DNA of 64,000 nt from Paenibacillus nasutitermitis. Lineage in GTDB: Bacteria; Bacillota; Bacilli; Paenibacillales; Paenibacillaceae. Positions 7,569-16,550 of the stretch are shown one piece after another. Location of the stretch: NCBI RefSeq assembly GCF_014641075.1, contig NZ_BMHP01000003.1:62001-126000 (forward strand), written 5' to 3'. Position numbers and translations under genes: made by a program. The notes under the pieces are model-generated. The model was not told the origin of the DNA. It saw only the letters and a program-made list of their open reading frames with translations, and ran no database searches. The first letter of the stretch is position 1. Each line of letters opens with the position of its first letter.

Positions 7569-9311
7569 ATGCTTGCTGTTTTACAGAAATTAGGCTGGTT
7601 TTTCAAGCTTGAACGCAAACGTTATATCATCGCCATCTCAATACTGATTATCTGCGGCATCCTCGAAGTACTGCCTCCTATGATGGTGGGCCGGTCCATC
7701 GACAACATCCAGTTGGGCAGCATGACGAAAAGCAGTATGGTCGTTGTTCTGCTGCAGCTCGGCGGACTGACTGTCCTGACCTATCTGTTGTCCTACATTT
7801 GGCAGTATAAGCTGTTCGGCGCAGCCTTCGTCGTGGAGAAGATGAAACGCTCCCGCCTGATGCGGCACTTCCTGCGCATGACACCAAGCTTCTACGAGCG
7901 GAACCGGACGGGCGACCTGATGGCCCGGGCCACCAATGATCTGCAGGCGCTCTCGGTAACGGTCGGCTTTGGCCTCCTGACCTTCATTGATTCGACGCTG
8001 TGGATGGCCACCCTTCTGGTGACGATGTCGATCCTGGTTTCCTGGAAGCTCACGCTGGTATCCGTGCTGCCGCTGCCGATTATGGCCATTCTGGTCAGCT
8101 TATACGGCAAATGGATTCATAGCCGCTTCTCCGATGCGCAAAATGCGTTCGGCGATATGAACGACGGTGTGCTCGAGACCATCTCCGGCATCCGGGTCAC
8201 GCGCGCTTATGTGCAGGAGCGGGCCGCAGAGAGGCGGTTTGCGGATGTAACCGGCGATGTGTTGGCCAAAAATATAGCCGTTGTCCGCATCGATGCGCTT
8301 TTTGAACCAACCGTGAAAATATTCGTCGGCGCAAGCTACCTAATCGGACTTGGTTACGGCGCATATCTGGTTTATAACAATGAACTGACCGTAGGCGGTC
8401 TGGTCTCATTCAATGTATACCTGGGGATGCTGATCTGGCCGATGTTCGCCATTGGCGAGATGATCAATATTATGCAGCGGGGCAATGCCTCCCTTGACCG
8501 TGTCATCGAGACGCTCGGGGCCAAGCCGGATGTTCCTGAACCGATAGATCCTGTCTCTATGGCGCAATCGGGTCGGATCGAATTCCAGAATGTAACCTTC
8601 CGCTATCCCAGCTCCTCCGTCGATAACCTCAAAGAAATTGCATTTTCGCTGGAGCAGGGCCAGACCCTGGGGATTGTCGGCAGAACCGGCAGCGGCAAGA
8701 CAACGCTGATCAAGCAGCTGCTGCGGGAATATCCGCCGGGACAAGGCCGCATTACCATCGCCGGCAACCCTCTGGATCGCATCGACATGGACGCCTTGAA
8801 GTCCTGGTACGGATACGTACCGCAGGAGCAGTTCCTGTTCTCCCGGACCGTCCGCAGCAATATTATGTTCGGCCGCGACAAGGCGACCGATAACGAACTG
8901 GAGAACGCGATCGCCGCTTCCGCCTTCAAGAAGGATATCACCTTCCTTCCCGGCGGGCTCTCGACGCTTGTAGGTGAACGCGGCGTAGCCCTGTCGGGCG
9001 GCCAGAAACAGCGCGTATCGATCGCAAGAGCGCTGATTGCCGATCCCGACATCCTGATGCTCGACGACGCCATGTCGGCGGTCGACGCCAGAACCGAAGC
9101 CGAAATCATCGCGAATATCCGCGGTGAACGGGCCGGCAAGACGACCTTGATCGCCACGCACAGGCTGTCCGCCATTGTGCATGCGGACTGGATTCTCGTG
9201 CTTGATGAAGGCGAGATTGTCGAGCAGGGAACGCATGAGACGCTCATGCGCCGTCAGGGCTGGTATAAAGAACAATATGAGCGCCAGCAAATCGAGCAGG
9301 CGATAGAATAA
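7569..9311 (+). CDS. bmrC: Multidrug ABC exporter half, BmrC/YheI type (degenerate site)
   Basis: This is a membrane half-transporter: six transmembrane helices in residues ~1-300, then an ATPase domain. Walker A is GRTGSGKTT (371-379), the signature LSGGQ (475-479), and Walker B LMLDD (496-500). Asp500 replaces the catalytic glutamate. That substitution is the known mark of the non-hydrolysing side of heterodimeric exporters such as BmrC, and the next gene supplies the intact partner. At 580 residues it matches the family size. The start ATG follows GGAGAGAAGG. Expression is probably set by the leader and tandem terminators upstream. BmrCD homologues export several drugs; the actual substrate here is unknown. 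Confidence 0.85.
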   Translation: MLAVLQKLGWFFKLERKRYIIAISILIICGILEVLPPMMVGRSIDNIQLGSMTKSSMVVVLLQLGGLTVLTYLLSYIWQYKLFGAAFVVEKMKRSRLMRHFLRMTPSFYERNRTGDLMARATNDLQALSVTVGFGLLTFIDSTLWMATLLVTMSILVSWKLTLVSVLPLPIMAILVSLYGKWIHSRFSDAQNAFGDMNDGVLETISGIRVTRAYVQERAAERRFADVTGDVLAKNIAVVRIDALFEPTVKIFVGASYLIGLGYGAYLVYNNELTVGGLVSFNVYLGMLIWPMFAIGEMINIMQRGNASLDRVIETLGAKPDVPEPIDPVSMAQSGRIEFQNVTFRYPSSSVDNLKEIAFSLEQGQTLGIVGRTGSGKTTLIKQLLREYPPGQGRITIAGNPLDRIDMDALKSWYGYVPQEQFLFSRTVRSNIMFGRDKATDNELENAIAASAFKKDITFLPGGLSTLVGERGVALSGGQKQRVSIARALIADPDILMLDDAMSAVDARTEAEIIANIRGERAGKTTLIATHRLSAIVHADWILVLDEGEIVEQGTHETLMRRQGWYKEQYERQQIEQAIE

Positions 9312-9325
9312 GGCGGTGAAGAGAA

Positions 9326-11446
9326 TTGAGCTTAGACAACGAGCAATACGATTTGGAAATCGACGCGGCTGCCGGCGACAAGAAAACGACAGTCAAGCGG
9401 CTGCTGAGATACGCGATGCAGGTCAAAATGCCGCTTCTGTTTGCCCTCTTGATGCTGACCGTAGCGGTCGCTACCGATCTGGCGGGACCGCTGGTCGCGA
9501 AGCGGCTGATCGACGTGCACATCACCGGCATCGAGAAGCCATGGTACCAGGCGCCGGCTGATGACCGCTATGCCGCAACGTATAAGGAAGGCTCCTACAA
9601 GCGGGCTGACCATTTTGCCGCGGGAGAAACGCGCAGCGGTGAAATCCGCGTGCTCCAGGTGGGACGGGATTATTATTTTGTTCCCGGAGCCGTCGCTTTC
9701 GACGGCCGCCGGGAAGCATTGGATGGCGGCGGCATCGGAATTACCCGGGGAACCGAATCGGCCCGGTATGAAGCTGACAAGCTGAGCAAGACGGAGCTTT
9801 ACCAGTTCTTCAAGCCGGAACTGGGCGGATTGCTGCGGCTGTGCTGGTATTATTTTGGCCTGGTGGTTATCTCCGCCCTGTTCGCATACGGCCAGCGTTA
9901 TTTCCTGCAGGCTTCGGCCAACCGCGTCATACGCAAAATGCGCAACGATGTATTCGAGCATATCAACCGGTTGCCTGTCCGCTATTTTGACAACCTGCCA
10001 GCCGGCAAAATCGTCTCGCGGATTACAAACGACACGGAAGCGATCCGTGAGCTCTATGTCACGGTACTGGCGAATTTCTTTACTGGCGGAATCAATATGA
10101 TCGGTATATTCGCGGCGCTGTTTCTTCTGGACGCCCGTCTGGCTTCCATCTGTCTGTTCATCCTTCCTGTGCTGGGGGTCTGGATCTATCTGTATGGCAA
10201 GGTTGCCAAACGTTATAACCGGATCATCCGCTCCACCCTCAGCGAGATTAACGGACGGATTAACGAGACGATCCAGGGGATGGCCATTATTCGCGCCTTC
10301 CGCAAAGAGAAGAAAATGGAAGCCGAGTTTGAGCAATATAATGAAGAGAATTATGCCTACAAAAGAAAATTGCTTTCCTTAAACTCCTGGACCGGGCATA
10401 ACCTGGTCAATGTCATCCGCAATATCGCTTACGTTGCGCTGATCTGGTATTTTGGCGCAGGGGCGATCGGGGGTGCGCAGGGGGCCGTCACGCTAGGCGT
10501 ACTGTACGCCTTCGTCGACTATCTCAACCGTCTGTTCCAGCCGATCGTCAATATCGTGAACCAGCTGCCGAACCTGGAGTCGGCGCTTGTATCATCCGAG
10601 CGCGTCTTCGTGCTTCTGGATGAAACGGGTGAGTCCGTGTCGGATGAACGGATGCCGCGCTACAAAGGCAATGTTGCTTTCGAGAATGTATGGTTCGGCT
10701 ACAACCCTGAGGAGAAGGTGCTCAAAGGCATAACCTTCGAGGCCAAGCAGGGCCAGACGGTGGCGCTGATCGGGCATACCGGCTCAGGCAAAAGCTCGAT
10801 TATCAATCTGCTGTTCCGCTTCTATGATGTGGACAGCGGCCGCATTACCATTGACGGCATGAATGTGAACGACATGCCGCGGCAGACGATGCGCGAGCAT
10901 ATGGGCATCGTGCTGCAGGATCCGTTCCTGTTCACCGGAACCATCGCTTCCAATGTGTCCATGGACGATCCGTCCATCTCCCGGGAACGTGTGGAGCAGG
11001 CGCTGGCGGCAGTCGGCGCGGACCGGCAGTTGAAACATTTGCGCAGAGGCATTGACGAGCGCGTGATCGAGAAAGGCGGTACCCTCTCGGCGGGACAGCG
11101 GCAGCTGATTTCCTTTGCCAGGGCGCTGGCGTTTGATCCGGCTATCCTCATTCTGGATGAGGCGACCTCCAATATCGATACAGAGACCGAAGCGGTGATT
11201 CAGGACGCGCTGGAGGTAGTCAAGCAAGGACGCACGACGTTCGTCATTGCCCATCGTCTATCCACCATCCGCAATGCCGATTTGATTCTTGTGCTGGACC
11301 GCGGCGTGATTGAAGAACGCGGCAATCATGATGAACTGATGCAGCTGAAGGGCAAATATTATCAAATGTATCAGCTTCAGCAGGGCGAGAAAACAGACGG
11401 CGGGCCGGCCAAAGTCGGGCCTGTTCTGGGAGTTTCCCCACTGTAA
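9326..11446 (+). CDS. bmrD: Multidrug ABC exporter half, BmrD/YheH type with extracellular domain
   Basis: This is the partner half-transporter of the preceding gene, which ends 14 bases upstream. Start TTG at 9326 is preceded by AAGGCGGTG. After the first membrane helix there is a hydrophilic insert (about residues 65-160), which corresponds to the extracellular domain peculiar to BmrD. Five more helices follow, then the ATPase: Walker A GHTGSGKSS (483-491), signature LSAGQ (587-591), and Walker B LILDE with Asp611 and the catalytic Glu612 intact. The canonical Walker B here against the degenerate one in the partner predicts one active ATP site per dimer. A strong terminator closes the operon. 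At 706 residues it is slightly longer than B. subtilis BmrD. Confidence 0.87.
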   Translation: MSLDNEQYDLEIDAAAGDKKTTVKRLLRYAMQVKMPLLFALLMLTVAVATDLAGPLVAKRLIDVHITGIEKPWYQAPADDRYAATYKEGSYKRADHFAAGETRSGEIRVLQVGRDYYFVPGAVAFDGRREALDGGGIGITRGTESARYEADKLSKTELYQFFKPELGGLLRLCWYYFGLVVISALFAYGQRYFLQASANRVIRKMRNDVFEHINRLPVRYFDNLPAGKIVSRITNDTEAIRELYVTVLANFFTGGINMIGIFAALFLLDARLASICLFILPVLGVWIYLYGKVAKRYNRIIRSTLSEINGRINETIQGMAIIRAFRKEKKMEAEFEQYNEENYAYKRKLLSLNSWTGHNLVNVIRNIAYVALIWYFGAGAIGGAQGAVTLGVLYAFVDYLNRLFQPIVNIVNQLPNLESALVSSERVFVLLDETGESVSDERMPRYKGNVAFENVWFGYNPEEKVLKGITFEAKQGQTVALIGHTGSGKSSIINLLFRFYDVDSGRITIDGMNVNDMPRQTMREHMGIVLQDPFLFTGTIASNVSMDDPSISRERVEQALAAVGADRQLKHLRRGIDERVIEKGGTLSAGQRQLISFARALAFDPAILILDEATSNIDTETEAVIQDALEVVKQGRTTFVIAHRLSTIRNADLILVLDRGVIEERGNHDELMQLKGKYYQMYQLQQGEKTDGGPAKVGPVLGVSPL

Positions 11447-11464
11447 CAGCCACCATGACATATA

Positions 11465-11513
11465 AAGAAGCTTCCTGAACCACAAGATCGCGGTCCAGGA
11501 AGCTTCTTTTTTG
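11465..11513 (+). terminator. Terminator of the exporter operon
   Basis: AAGAAGCTTCCTG (11465-11477) pairs with CAGGAAGCTTCTT (11496-11508) and is followed by further T. It lies between the rightward exporter operon and the leftward MarR gene. Confidence 0.85.
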
Positions 11514-11541
11514 TTGAATCAAATTGGGCTTGTTCGATGCC

Positions 11542-12015
11542 TTACTCCCTGTCTATAGGGTCAAGCTGGCGGAAATACTGGTAAACTTGATTAAGCAAGG
11601 TGATCAGCTCCTTGCTCTCTTTCTCCCCGATTGTTTCGATAAGGCCGTAGAAGATGGTTTTGAACCGCTCGAAAGCTTTCTCCGCAACAAGTTCCCCTTT
11701 ATCCGTCAACCGCAGCAGCGAAATCCGCTTATCTCTGGAGTCCGCCGCCCGCTGCACAAAACCTTCATGAATTAAATGTTTGACCATTTGCGTAACCGTC
11801 GGGGAGGTTACAGCCAGTTTTTTGCTGATATCGGAAATATTGACGCCATGGTCGTTTTCGGTAGACAATACCCTGATACAGACCAACACCCGAATCTCGC
11901 TCGACTTGATGCCGAAGGACGTTTGTTTGCGCCATTCGGATTTGGCGAACAGCTCAAATGTCTCAATCATTTCTTTAACCAGTGAAGGTAATTGTTCCTG
12001 CTGTATCCTTATCAC
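11542..12015 (-). CDS. MarR-family regulator
   Basis: The product is a winged helix-turn-helix dimer protein of the MarR family: LFAKSEWRKQ, a recognition segment VNISDISKKLAVTSPTVTQMVKHLI, and the wing RDKRISLLRLTDKG. The frame is open back to 12108, but that part lies inside the antiporter gene. A GTG at 12015 directly after the antiporter stop gives a normal length of about 157 residues, although no perfect start signal is visible. It is the distal gene behind the Na+/H+ antiporter, 37 bases away, so it may be co-transcribed with it, or may act on the nearby drug exporters. Its ligand is unknown. Confidence 0.82.
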   Translation of the reverse strand: MIRIQQEQLPSLVKEMIETFELFAKSEWRKQTSFGIKSSEIRVLVCIRVLSTENDHGVNISDISKKLAVTSPTVTQMVKHLIHEGFVQRAADSRDKRISLLRLTDKGELVAEKAFERFKTIFYGLIETIGEKESKELITLLNQVYQYFRQLDPIDRE

Positions 12016-12052
12016 CTCAATTTTGCGAGGGCACACCGCCCTTGCATGCTGC

Positions 12053-14086
12053 TCATTCCTGCTCCAGAAGGGACGCTTCGCGGTCGCGGACAACCCTTCT
12101 GAGTTCATTGGCCATGTCGCGGGTTATGTCCCCGCGCTCGTATAAGCTCTGCACCTCATCGCGCTCCGCCTGGAGGGCGATCCAATGCAGCTCCAGCCTC
12201 ACTTCCCGGTTTATTTCACGAACATCCTTCGTCCGAGCCGCATCCAGCTTCGATAAATGATCGCCAAGATAGCGGTAATGACGGATGATATCCATCCGCT
12301 TGTTCCGGTCAGAACCGGATAAGCGGCTCTCAAAAGCTGCGGTAACCGCGCTGCTTGTCCGGCGCTTGATTTGCCTGAGCGCTTCCCGGTCCGCTTCAGA
12401 CAGCTTAAGCGGCTGCTTCGGTTTATTTTTCGCCAGCAGAACTTTCAGCCCTCTTGTCCATTTTCTCAGAATAACGAATAACAGCTGCCGTCGCTGCGAC
12501 ACAAGCAGCTCCAGCTTCTCAAGACTTCTCAGGAATAATGCGCCATGTTCCTCGCTTATTTCTCCTTCCGCCAGCAGCCGCTCCGTCTCCGCGCGTTCTA
12601 TTCCGAGAGCTTCCAGACGCAGCTCGGCTTCTATCCTGGAAAAGCGCCGATCCAGCGGCCTATGATCTTCAGGCAGCCGGATTTGCCGCATCCATCGCGA
12701 ATAGTCCGCAAGAACAGAAGCGCTTTCCGGTTCATTATCCACATTCGTAGCATAATGTACCGCTTGAATGGCGGCGCACATCATCGCAAGCTCTCCCTCG
12801 CGTTTCTTCTCCGCCCATTCCTCTTTATTGTTACCGTCGTCTTGTTTGGCCAGGAGCGGCAGCAGAATGCTTGCGGCCAGCAAAGACAGCAGGATGACGA
12901 CTGCCGCCAAAAAGATCACCAGGCTGCGCTCGGGAAAAGGATCGCCATTATCGATAAACAAGGGGATCGAGAAGGCCCCTGCAAGCGTAACGGCTCCACG
13001 GACACCGGATAAAGAGGTCATTGCCAGTATTTTAAAAGAAAGCTTGTCTTCCCTTTTATTGACGCCGAATAATCGCCCGCCCGCCGAAAAAGCATAGCTC
13101 CATAAAAACCGGAGCACGATCAGCAGTATGAATATAACGGCCGCATAACCGAATGCCTCGAAGTTATTGTATAACGGGCTCTTCAATATAGTACTAAAAA
13201 CATCGGGAATTTGTAAGCCCAAAATCACGAATACAAGCCCGTTCAGCAGAAACAGAATTACTGACCACGTATTGTCGGACACTTCGTGGGGGCGCGGCCG
13301 TATCCGGTTGGACCGGTCCCGCTCCACCGCATGCATAACCCCGCCCGCAACCGCAGCCAGAATGCCCGACACGCCCAGCTCCTCCGCTGCAAGGTAAAGA
13401 GCGAAAGGAGTCAGGATGTGTATAAGCATATGCATGGTCTCATCCTCCAGGCCGGACTGGCGCAGGAGATACCGGATGCCCGTAATGACCGATGCCACAA
13501 TAACCCCGACCACCACCCCGCCGATTGCGATAACAAGGAAGCTGACGCTTGCCTTGGGCAGCGAGAAAACGCCCGTCACAGCAGCTGCTACGGCAAACTT
13601 AAAGGCAACAAGCCCGGAAGCGTCGTTCATCAGCGCTTCCCCTTCAAGAAGATGCATCAGGCTCTTGGGCAAATGGATTCTGCCCGCCAGCGCGCCTACC
13701 GCTACGGCATCCGTAGGCGACAGAATGGCCGCAAGCCCAAATGCGACCGGAAGCGGGATCGCCGGGATCATCCAATGAATGGCGTAACCGATCACGAAGA
13801 CCGTTACGAATACCAGGCCGACCGCCAGCAGCAGAATAGGCGCCCGAAGACGCCACAGCTCGCTGCGCGGCGTATGCTTGCCATCATTATAGAGCAGCGG
13901 CGCGATGAATAGCAGGAAGAACAGCTCGGGCTCCAGAGGCATATGAATGCCGGATGGAATCGCGGAAACCGCAATTCCCAATGCGATTTGAATAAGCGGG
14001 ACGGGGACGGACGGGACCCGCCGGTTCAGAACGTGGGAGACCGCGATAAGACCAAGAAGAACCAGAACCGCGTAAAATAATTCCAT
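12053..14086 (-). CDS. CPA1-family Na+/H+ antiporter (NhaP/NhaK type)
   Basis: This membrane antiporter exchanges sodium (or potassium) for protons in pH and salt homeostasis. About twelve transmembrane helices fill the first ~430 residues. Family marks are LFFLLFIAPLLYNDG, AAILSPTDAVAVGALAG, EGEALMNDASGLVAFKFA (with the conserved ND ion-binding pair) and SLSGVRGAVTLAGAFSIP. A hydrophilic C-terminal tail of roughly 240 charged, helical residues follows, as is common in bacterial NHE-like members. The start ATG at 14086 has AAAGGATG upstream. A hairpin separates it from the upstream exporter gene, and a MarR gene follows. The exact ion preference cannot be read from sequence. Confidence 0.9.
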   Translation of the reverse strand: MELFYAVLVLLGLIAVSHVLNRRVPSVPVPLIQIALGIAVSAIPSGIHMPLEPELFFLLFIAPLLYNDGKHTPRSELWRLRAPILLLAVGLVFVTVFVIGYAIHWMIPAIPLPVAFGLAAILSPTDAVAVGALAGRIHLPKSLMHLLEGEALMNDASGLVAFKFAVAAAVTGVFSLPKASVSFLVIAIGGVVVGVIVASVITGIRYLLRQSGLEDETMHMLIHILTPFALYLAAEELGVSGILAAVAGGVMHAVERDRSNRIRPRPHEVSDNTWSVILFLLNGLVFVILGLQIPDVFSTILKSPLYNNFEAFGYAAVIFILLIVLRFLWSYAFSAGGRLFGVNKREDKLSFKILAMTSLSGVRGAVTLAGAFSIPLFIDNGDPFPERSLVIFLAAVVILLSLLAASILLPLLAKQDDGNNKEEWAEKKREGELAMMCAAIQAVHYATNVDNEPESASVLADYSRWMRQIRLPEDHRPLDRRFSRIEAELRLEALGIERAETERLLAEGEISEEHGALFLRSLEKLELLVSQRRQLLFVILRKWTRGLKVLLAKNKPKQPLKLSEADREALRQIKRRTSSAVTAAFESRLSGSDRNKRMDIIRHYRYLGDHLSKLDAARTKDVREINREVRLELHWIALQAERDEVQSLYERGDITRDMANELRRVVRDREASLLEQE

Positions 14087-14109
14087 GGGTTATGCATCCT
14101 TTCAATAAT

Positions 14110-14140
14110 AGGCGTGCCGGAATGTAAATCCGGCACGCCT
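14110..14140 (-). terminator. Hairpin between drug exporter and antiporter genes
   Basis: AGGCGTGCCGGA (14110-14121) pairs with TCCGGCACGCCT (14129-14140). It falls 20 bases after the exporter stop (leftward transcript). The T tract is weak on both strands, so termination may be partial. Confidence 0.6.
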
Positions 14141-14159
14141 TTCATACGATCATTATGAT

Positions 14160-15782
14160 TTATTGTACGGCAGGTTCAGTACGCTTTCTGACGCTCTCAT
14201 CCACCTTGAGATCCGGTACGGCATCATTGGACGTCCGCAGCGGAATCTCTCTGAGGAAGAAGGTTAGTACCAATCCCACCGCGACCAGCCCCGCTCCGAA
14301 CAGGAAGACGGTAGACAGCGTATCGCTTAATACAGTTCGCAGCAGTTGAACCATTTGCGAAAACAAGCCTTGAATTTGCTCCGGCAGCGTGGATTGCATC
14401 TCCTTCAGCAAAGGCTGGTTGAGCAGCAGCTGGGGATTTAGCAGATCCGTCAATTTTGTGGCGGTGGCCGGATCGACCCCGGATAAATCAATACCCGAGC
14501 CGGAAGCCATCGCCTTGTCCATCTTCCGTGTCATGGTGGTATTCATAATGGAGCCCAGTACGGCTATCCCGATCGTCCCGCCAAGGTTCCGGAATAAGGT
14601 GGCGGTCGCAGTAGCAACGCCAAGCTGGGAAGCCGGCACCGCATTCTGAACGGTCAAGGTGAAGACCGGCATGCTCAGCCCAAGACCGATTCCGAAAACG
14701 GTCATGCTGGCGACAGCGAATGCAACGCTGTTCATATATGCCATCATGATCATGCTGACGACCATAATAGCTACGCCCAAAAGCGCAAACCGCTTATACT
14801 TGCCCGACTTGGAAATCCAGCGCCCCGTCAAGGTGCTCAGCACAATCATCGTGACGGACATCGGCATATTCACAAATCCGGACTGGGTCGGTGTAAGTCC
14901 CTCCACGCCCTGCACGAAGAATGGCAAATAAATCATCGCTCCCATCATACCCGCGTTCATTAGAAAACCTACCGAATTGGATATCGTTACGATAGGATTC
15001 CTGAATAAGGAAAGCGGCAGAACGGGACTCTTGGCATTGCGTTCAATGAGAATCAGGATGATGATCCCGACAACGACAGCGGCGAACAGACCGAGGATTT
15101 CAGGAGAATCCCAGGCATATTTATTCCCCGCCCAAGAGAAGCCCAGCAGCAGCGCGACAATGGAAGCCGACAGCACAAGGGATCCCCAATAATCAATGGA
15201 TTCCGAGGTTTTCCGCACAGATTTGGGGAACATAAACCAGATCATGACGAAAGCAATGATGCCAAGTGGGAGGAAAATCCAGAACAGCCATTTCCAAGCC
15301 ATATGGTCGATCATGACGCCTCCGAGCGTTGGTCCGAGAATGCTGGAAAATCCGAAAATAGCCATCATGACGCCAGTCCATTTGGCCCGCTCGCGCGGGG
15401 CGAATAAATCCCCTACTGCGGTCACGGTCGTGGACATGAGGATACCGGCGCCGATCCCTTGAATAGCCCGAAAAAAGATCATTTGAAAAATATCCGTCGA
15501 GAGTCCTGTCAGAAAAGAGCCGAGCATGAAGATAATGATTCCGCTCAGCAGGAATGGCTTGCGGCCGTAAATATCGGATAGCTTGCCGATCAGCACGGTG
15601 GATATCGTCGAGGTTAGCATAAAGATGGTCACAACCCACGAGTAATAATCCATTCCCCCCAGCAGGGCAATAATCCGGGGCATGGCGGTACTGACAAGTG
15701 TCTGATTGATAGCTGCAAAAAACATCGCCGCCATCAGCGCAATCATAACGGTTACTTTCTGTTTATGGGTTAACTGATTCAT
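14160..15782 (-). CDS. DHA2-family multidrug MFS exporter (EmrB/QacA type), copy A
   Basis: A proton-coupled drug exporter with 14 predicted transmembrane helices in 540 residues. It has the family's opening AAINQTLVSTAMPRI, motif A GKLSDIYGRKPF, motif C-like GFSSILGPTLGG and the APRERAKW loop. A hydrophilic loop before the last helix (about residues 425-490) is typical of DHA2 members. The start ATG has AGAGGTCG upstream. A closely related paralogue lies 0.75 kb away on the opposite strand (16538-18148) behind a MarR gene. The shared intergenic region carries an operator-like palindrome, so one MarR protein may control both. Substrates are unknown. Confidence 0.88.
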   Translation of the reverse strand: MNQLTHKQKVTVMIALMAAMFFAAINQTLVSTAMPRIIALLGGMDYYSWVVTIFMLTSTISTVLIGKLSDIYGRKPFLLSGIIIFMLGSFLTGLSTDIFQMIFFRAIQGIGAGILMSTTVTAVGDLFAPRERAKWTGVMMAIFGFSSILGPTLGGVMIDHMAWKWLFWIFLPLGIIAFVMIWFMFPKSVRKTSESIDYWGSLVLSASIVALLLGFSWAGNKYAWDSPEILGLFAAVVVGIIILILIERNAKSPVLPLSLFRNPIVTISNSVGFLMNAGMMGAMIYLPFFVQGVEGLTPTQSGFVNMPMSVTMIVLSTLTGRWISKSGKYKRFALLGVAIMVVSMIMMAYMNSVAFAVASMTVFGIGLGLSMPVFTLTVQNAVPASQLGVATATATLFRNLGGTIGIAVLGSIMNTTMTRKMDKAMASGSGIDLSGVDPATATKLTDLLNPQLLLNQPLLKEMQSTLPEQIQGLFSQMVQLLRTVLSDTLSTVFLFGAGLVAVGLVLTFFLREIPLRTSNDAVPDLKVDESVRKRTEPAVQ

Positions 15783-15987
15783 AAATCGACCTCTTTTCCC
15801 TTAGTATGACCATGAAAGAATTAAAACATAATTCAAATAGGTTGGCAACCTATATATTTGTTTTGGTTGATCTGTTGATTTTTGCTATACACAGTTGATT
15901 TCATCTATAGGAAGAAGCAATTTGTACGAAAACGCTTCATATTTTTTTATCAAATCCGTTATTGACAGAGCCTTATCAGGGGAGTAA

Positions 15988-16003
15988 TATTAGTTTACTA
16001 ATA
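15988..16003. promoter_or_regulatory. Probable MarR operator between divergent exporter genes
   Basis: TATTAG-TTTA-CTAATA is a perfect inverted repeat in the 303-base AT-rich region separating the leftward exporter from the rightward marR-exporter pair. It lies 83 bases before the marR start, where a promoter is expected. Size and symmetry suit a MarR dimer. Confidence 0.55.
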
Positions 16004-16085
16004 AACAATATATATCTAAACTGTTTTCTATTAAATCTTTTACGGGTATATCAATAGCTGTAAAAGACTTAAGGAGGAGCTTGGG

Positions 16086-16550
16086 ATGCCGCTAAACGAG
16101 GACGTGATGGAAATTCACGGGCTGTTCAAAACGTTAGCGAAAAAAATAACGGAGGAGTGGAACAAACAAACCGAAAGCTTTATTTCCTTATCGCTGTTTC
16201 GGATGTTATATGTGCTCAATCATAAAGGCCCCCAGAAAATGGCTGAACTTGCCGAGTGTCTGCATGTGACCTCCGGAGCCATTACAGGATTCGCCGACAA
16301 GCTGATTGAACGCGGCTATGTGGAAAGACAACGCGATCTTGAAGACCGCAGGGTCGTCTATCTGCTGATTACAGATAGCGGCAAATCATTGATTAGCGGT
16401 CTGATGGAGAAACAAGTACATCTCTACAGCAGGATTGTAGAGCGGCTTGCACCTGAGGATGTTGCGCATCTGAAGCGGATTTTCATCCAGATGATTGATA
16501 TTGTAAACAAGACGGACGAGGAGTTGGAAACACAGGAATGGAACATTTAA
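16086..16550 (+). CDS. MarR-family regulator of linked drug exporter
   Basis: A 154-residue MarR winged-helix regulator: helix-turn-helix KMAELAECLHVTSGAITGFADKLIERGY followed by the wing (ERQRDLEDRRVVYLLITDSG) and a C-terminal dimerisation helix. The start ATG follows a perfect AAGGAGG. Its last codons overlap the exporter gene start by 13 bases, so the two are translationally coupled, the usual arrangement for a repressor that is released by the drug its partner exports. A palindrome at 15988-16003 is a candidate self-operator and could also control the divergent exporter copy A. The effector is unknown. Confidence 0.9.
   Translation: MPLNEDVMEIHGLFKTLAKKITEEWNKQTESFISLSLFRMLYVLNHKGPQKMAELAECLHVTSGAITGFADKLIERGYVERQRDLEDRRVVYLLITDSGKSLISGLMEKQVHLYSRIVERLAPEDVAHLKRIFIQMIDIVNKTDEELETQEWNI

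Noticed and set aside
8406..9290. Long minus strand frames opposite the ABC exporter genes
   Set aside because: Both exporter genes are unmistakable on the + strand; the antisense translations show no domain and arise from high GC.
15916..15935. cre-like GAAAACGCTTCA sequence upstream of exporter copy A
   Set aside because: Too many mismatches to WTGNAANCGNWWNCA at conserved positions.
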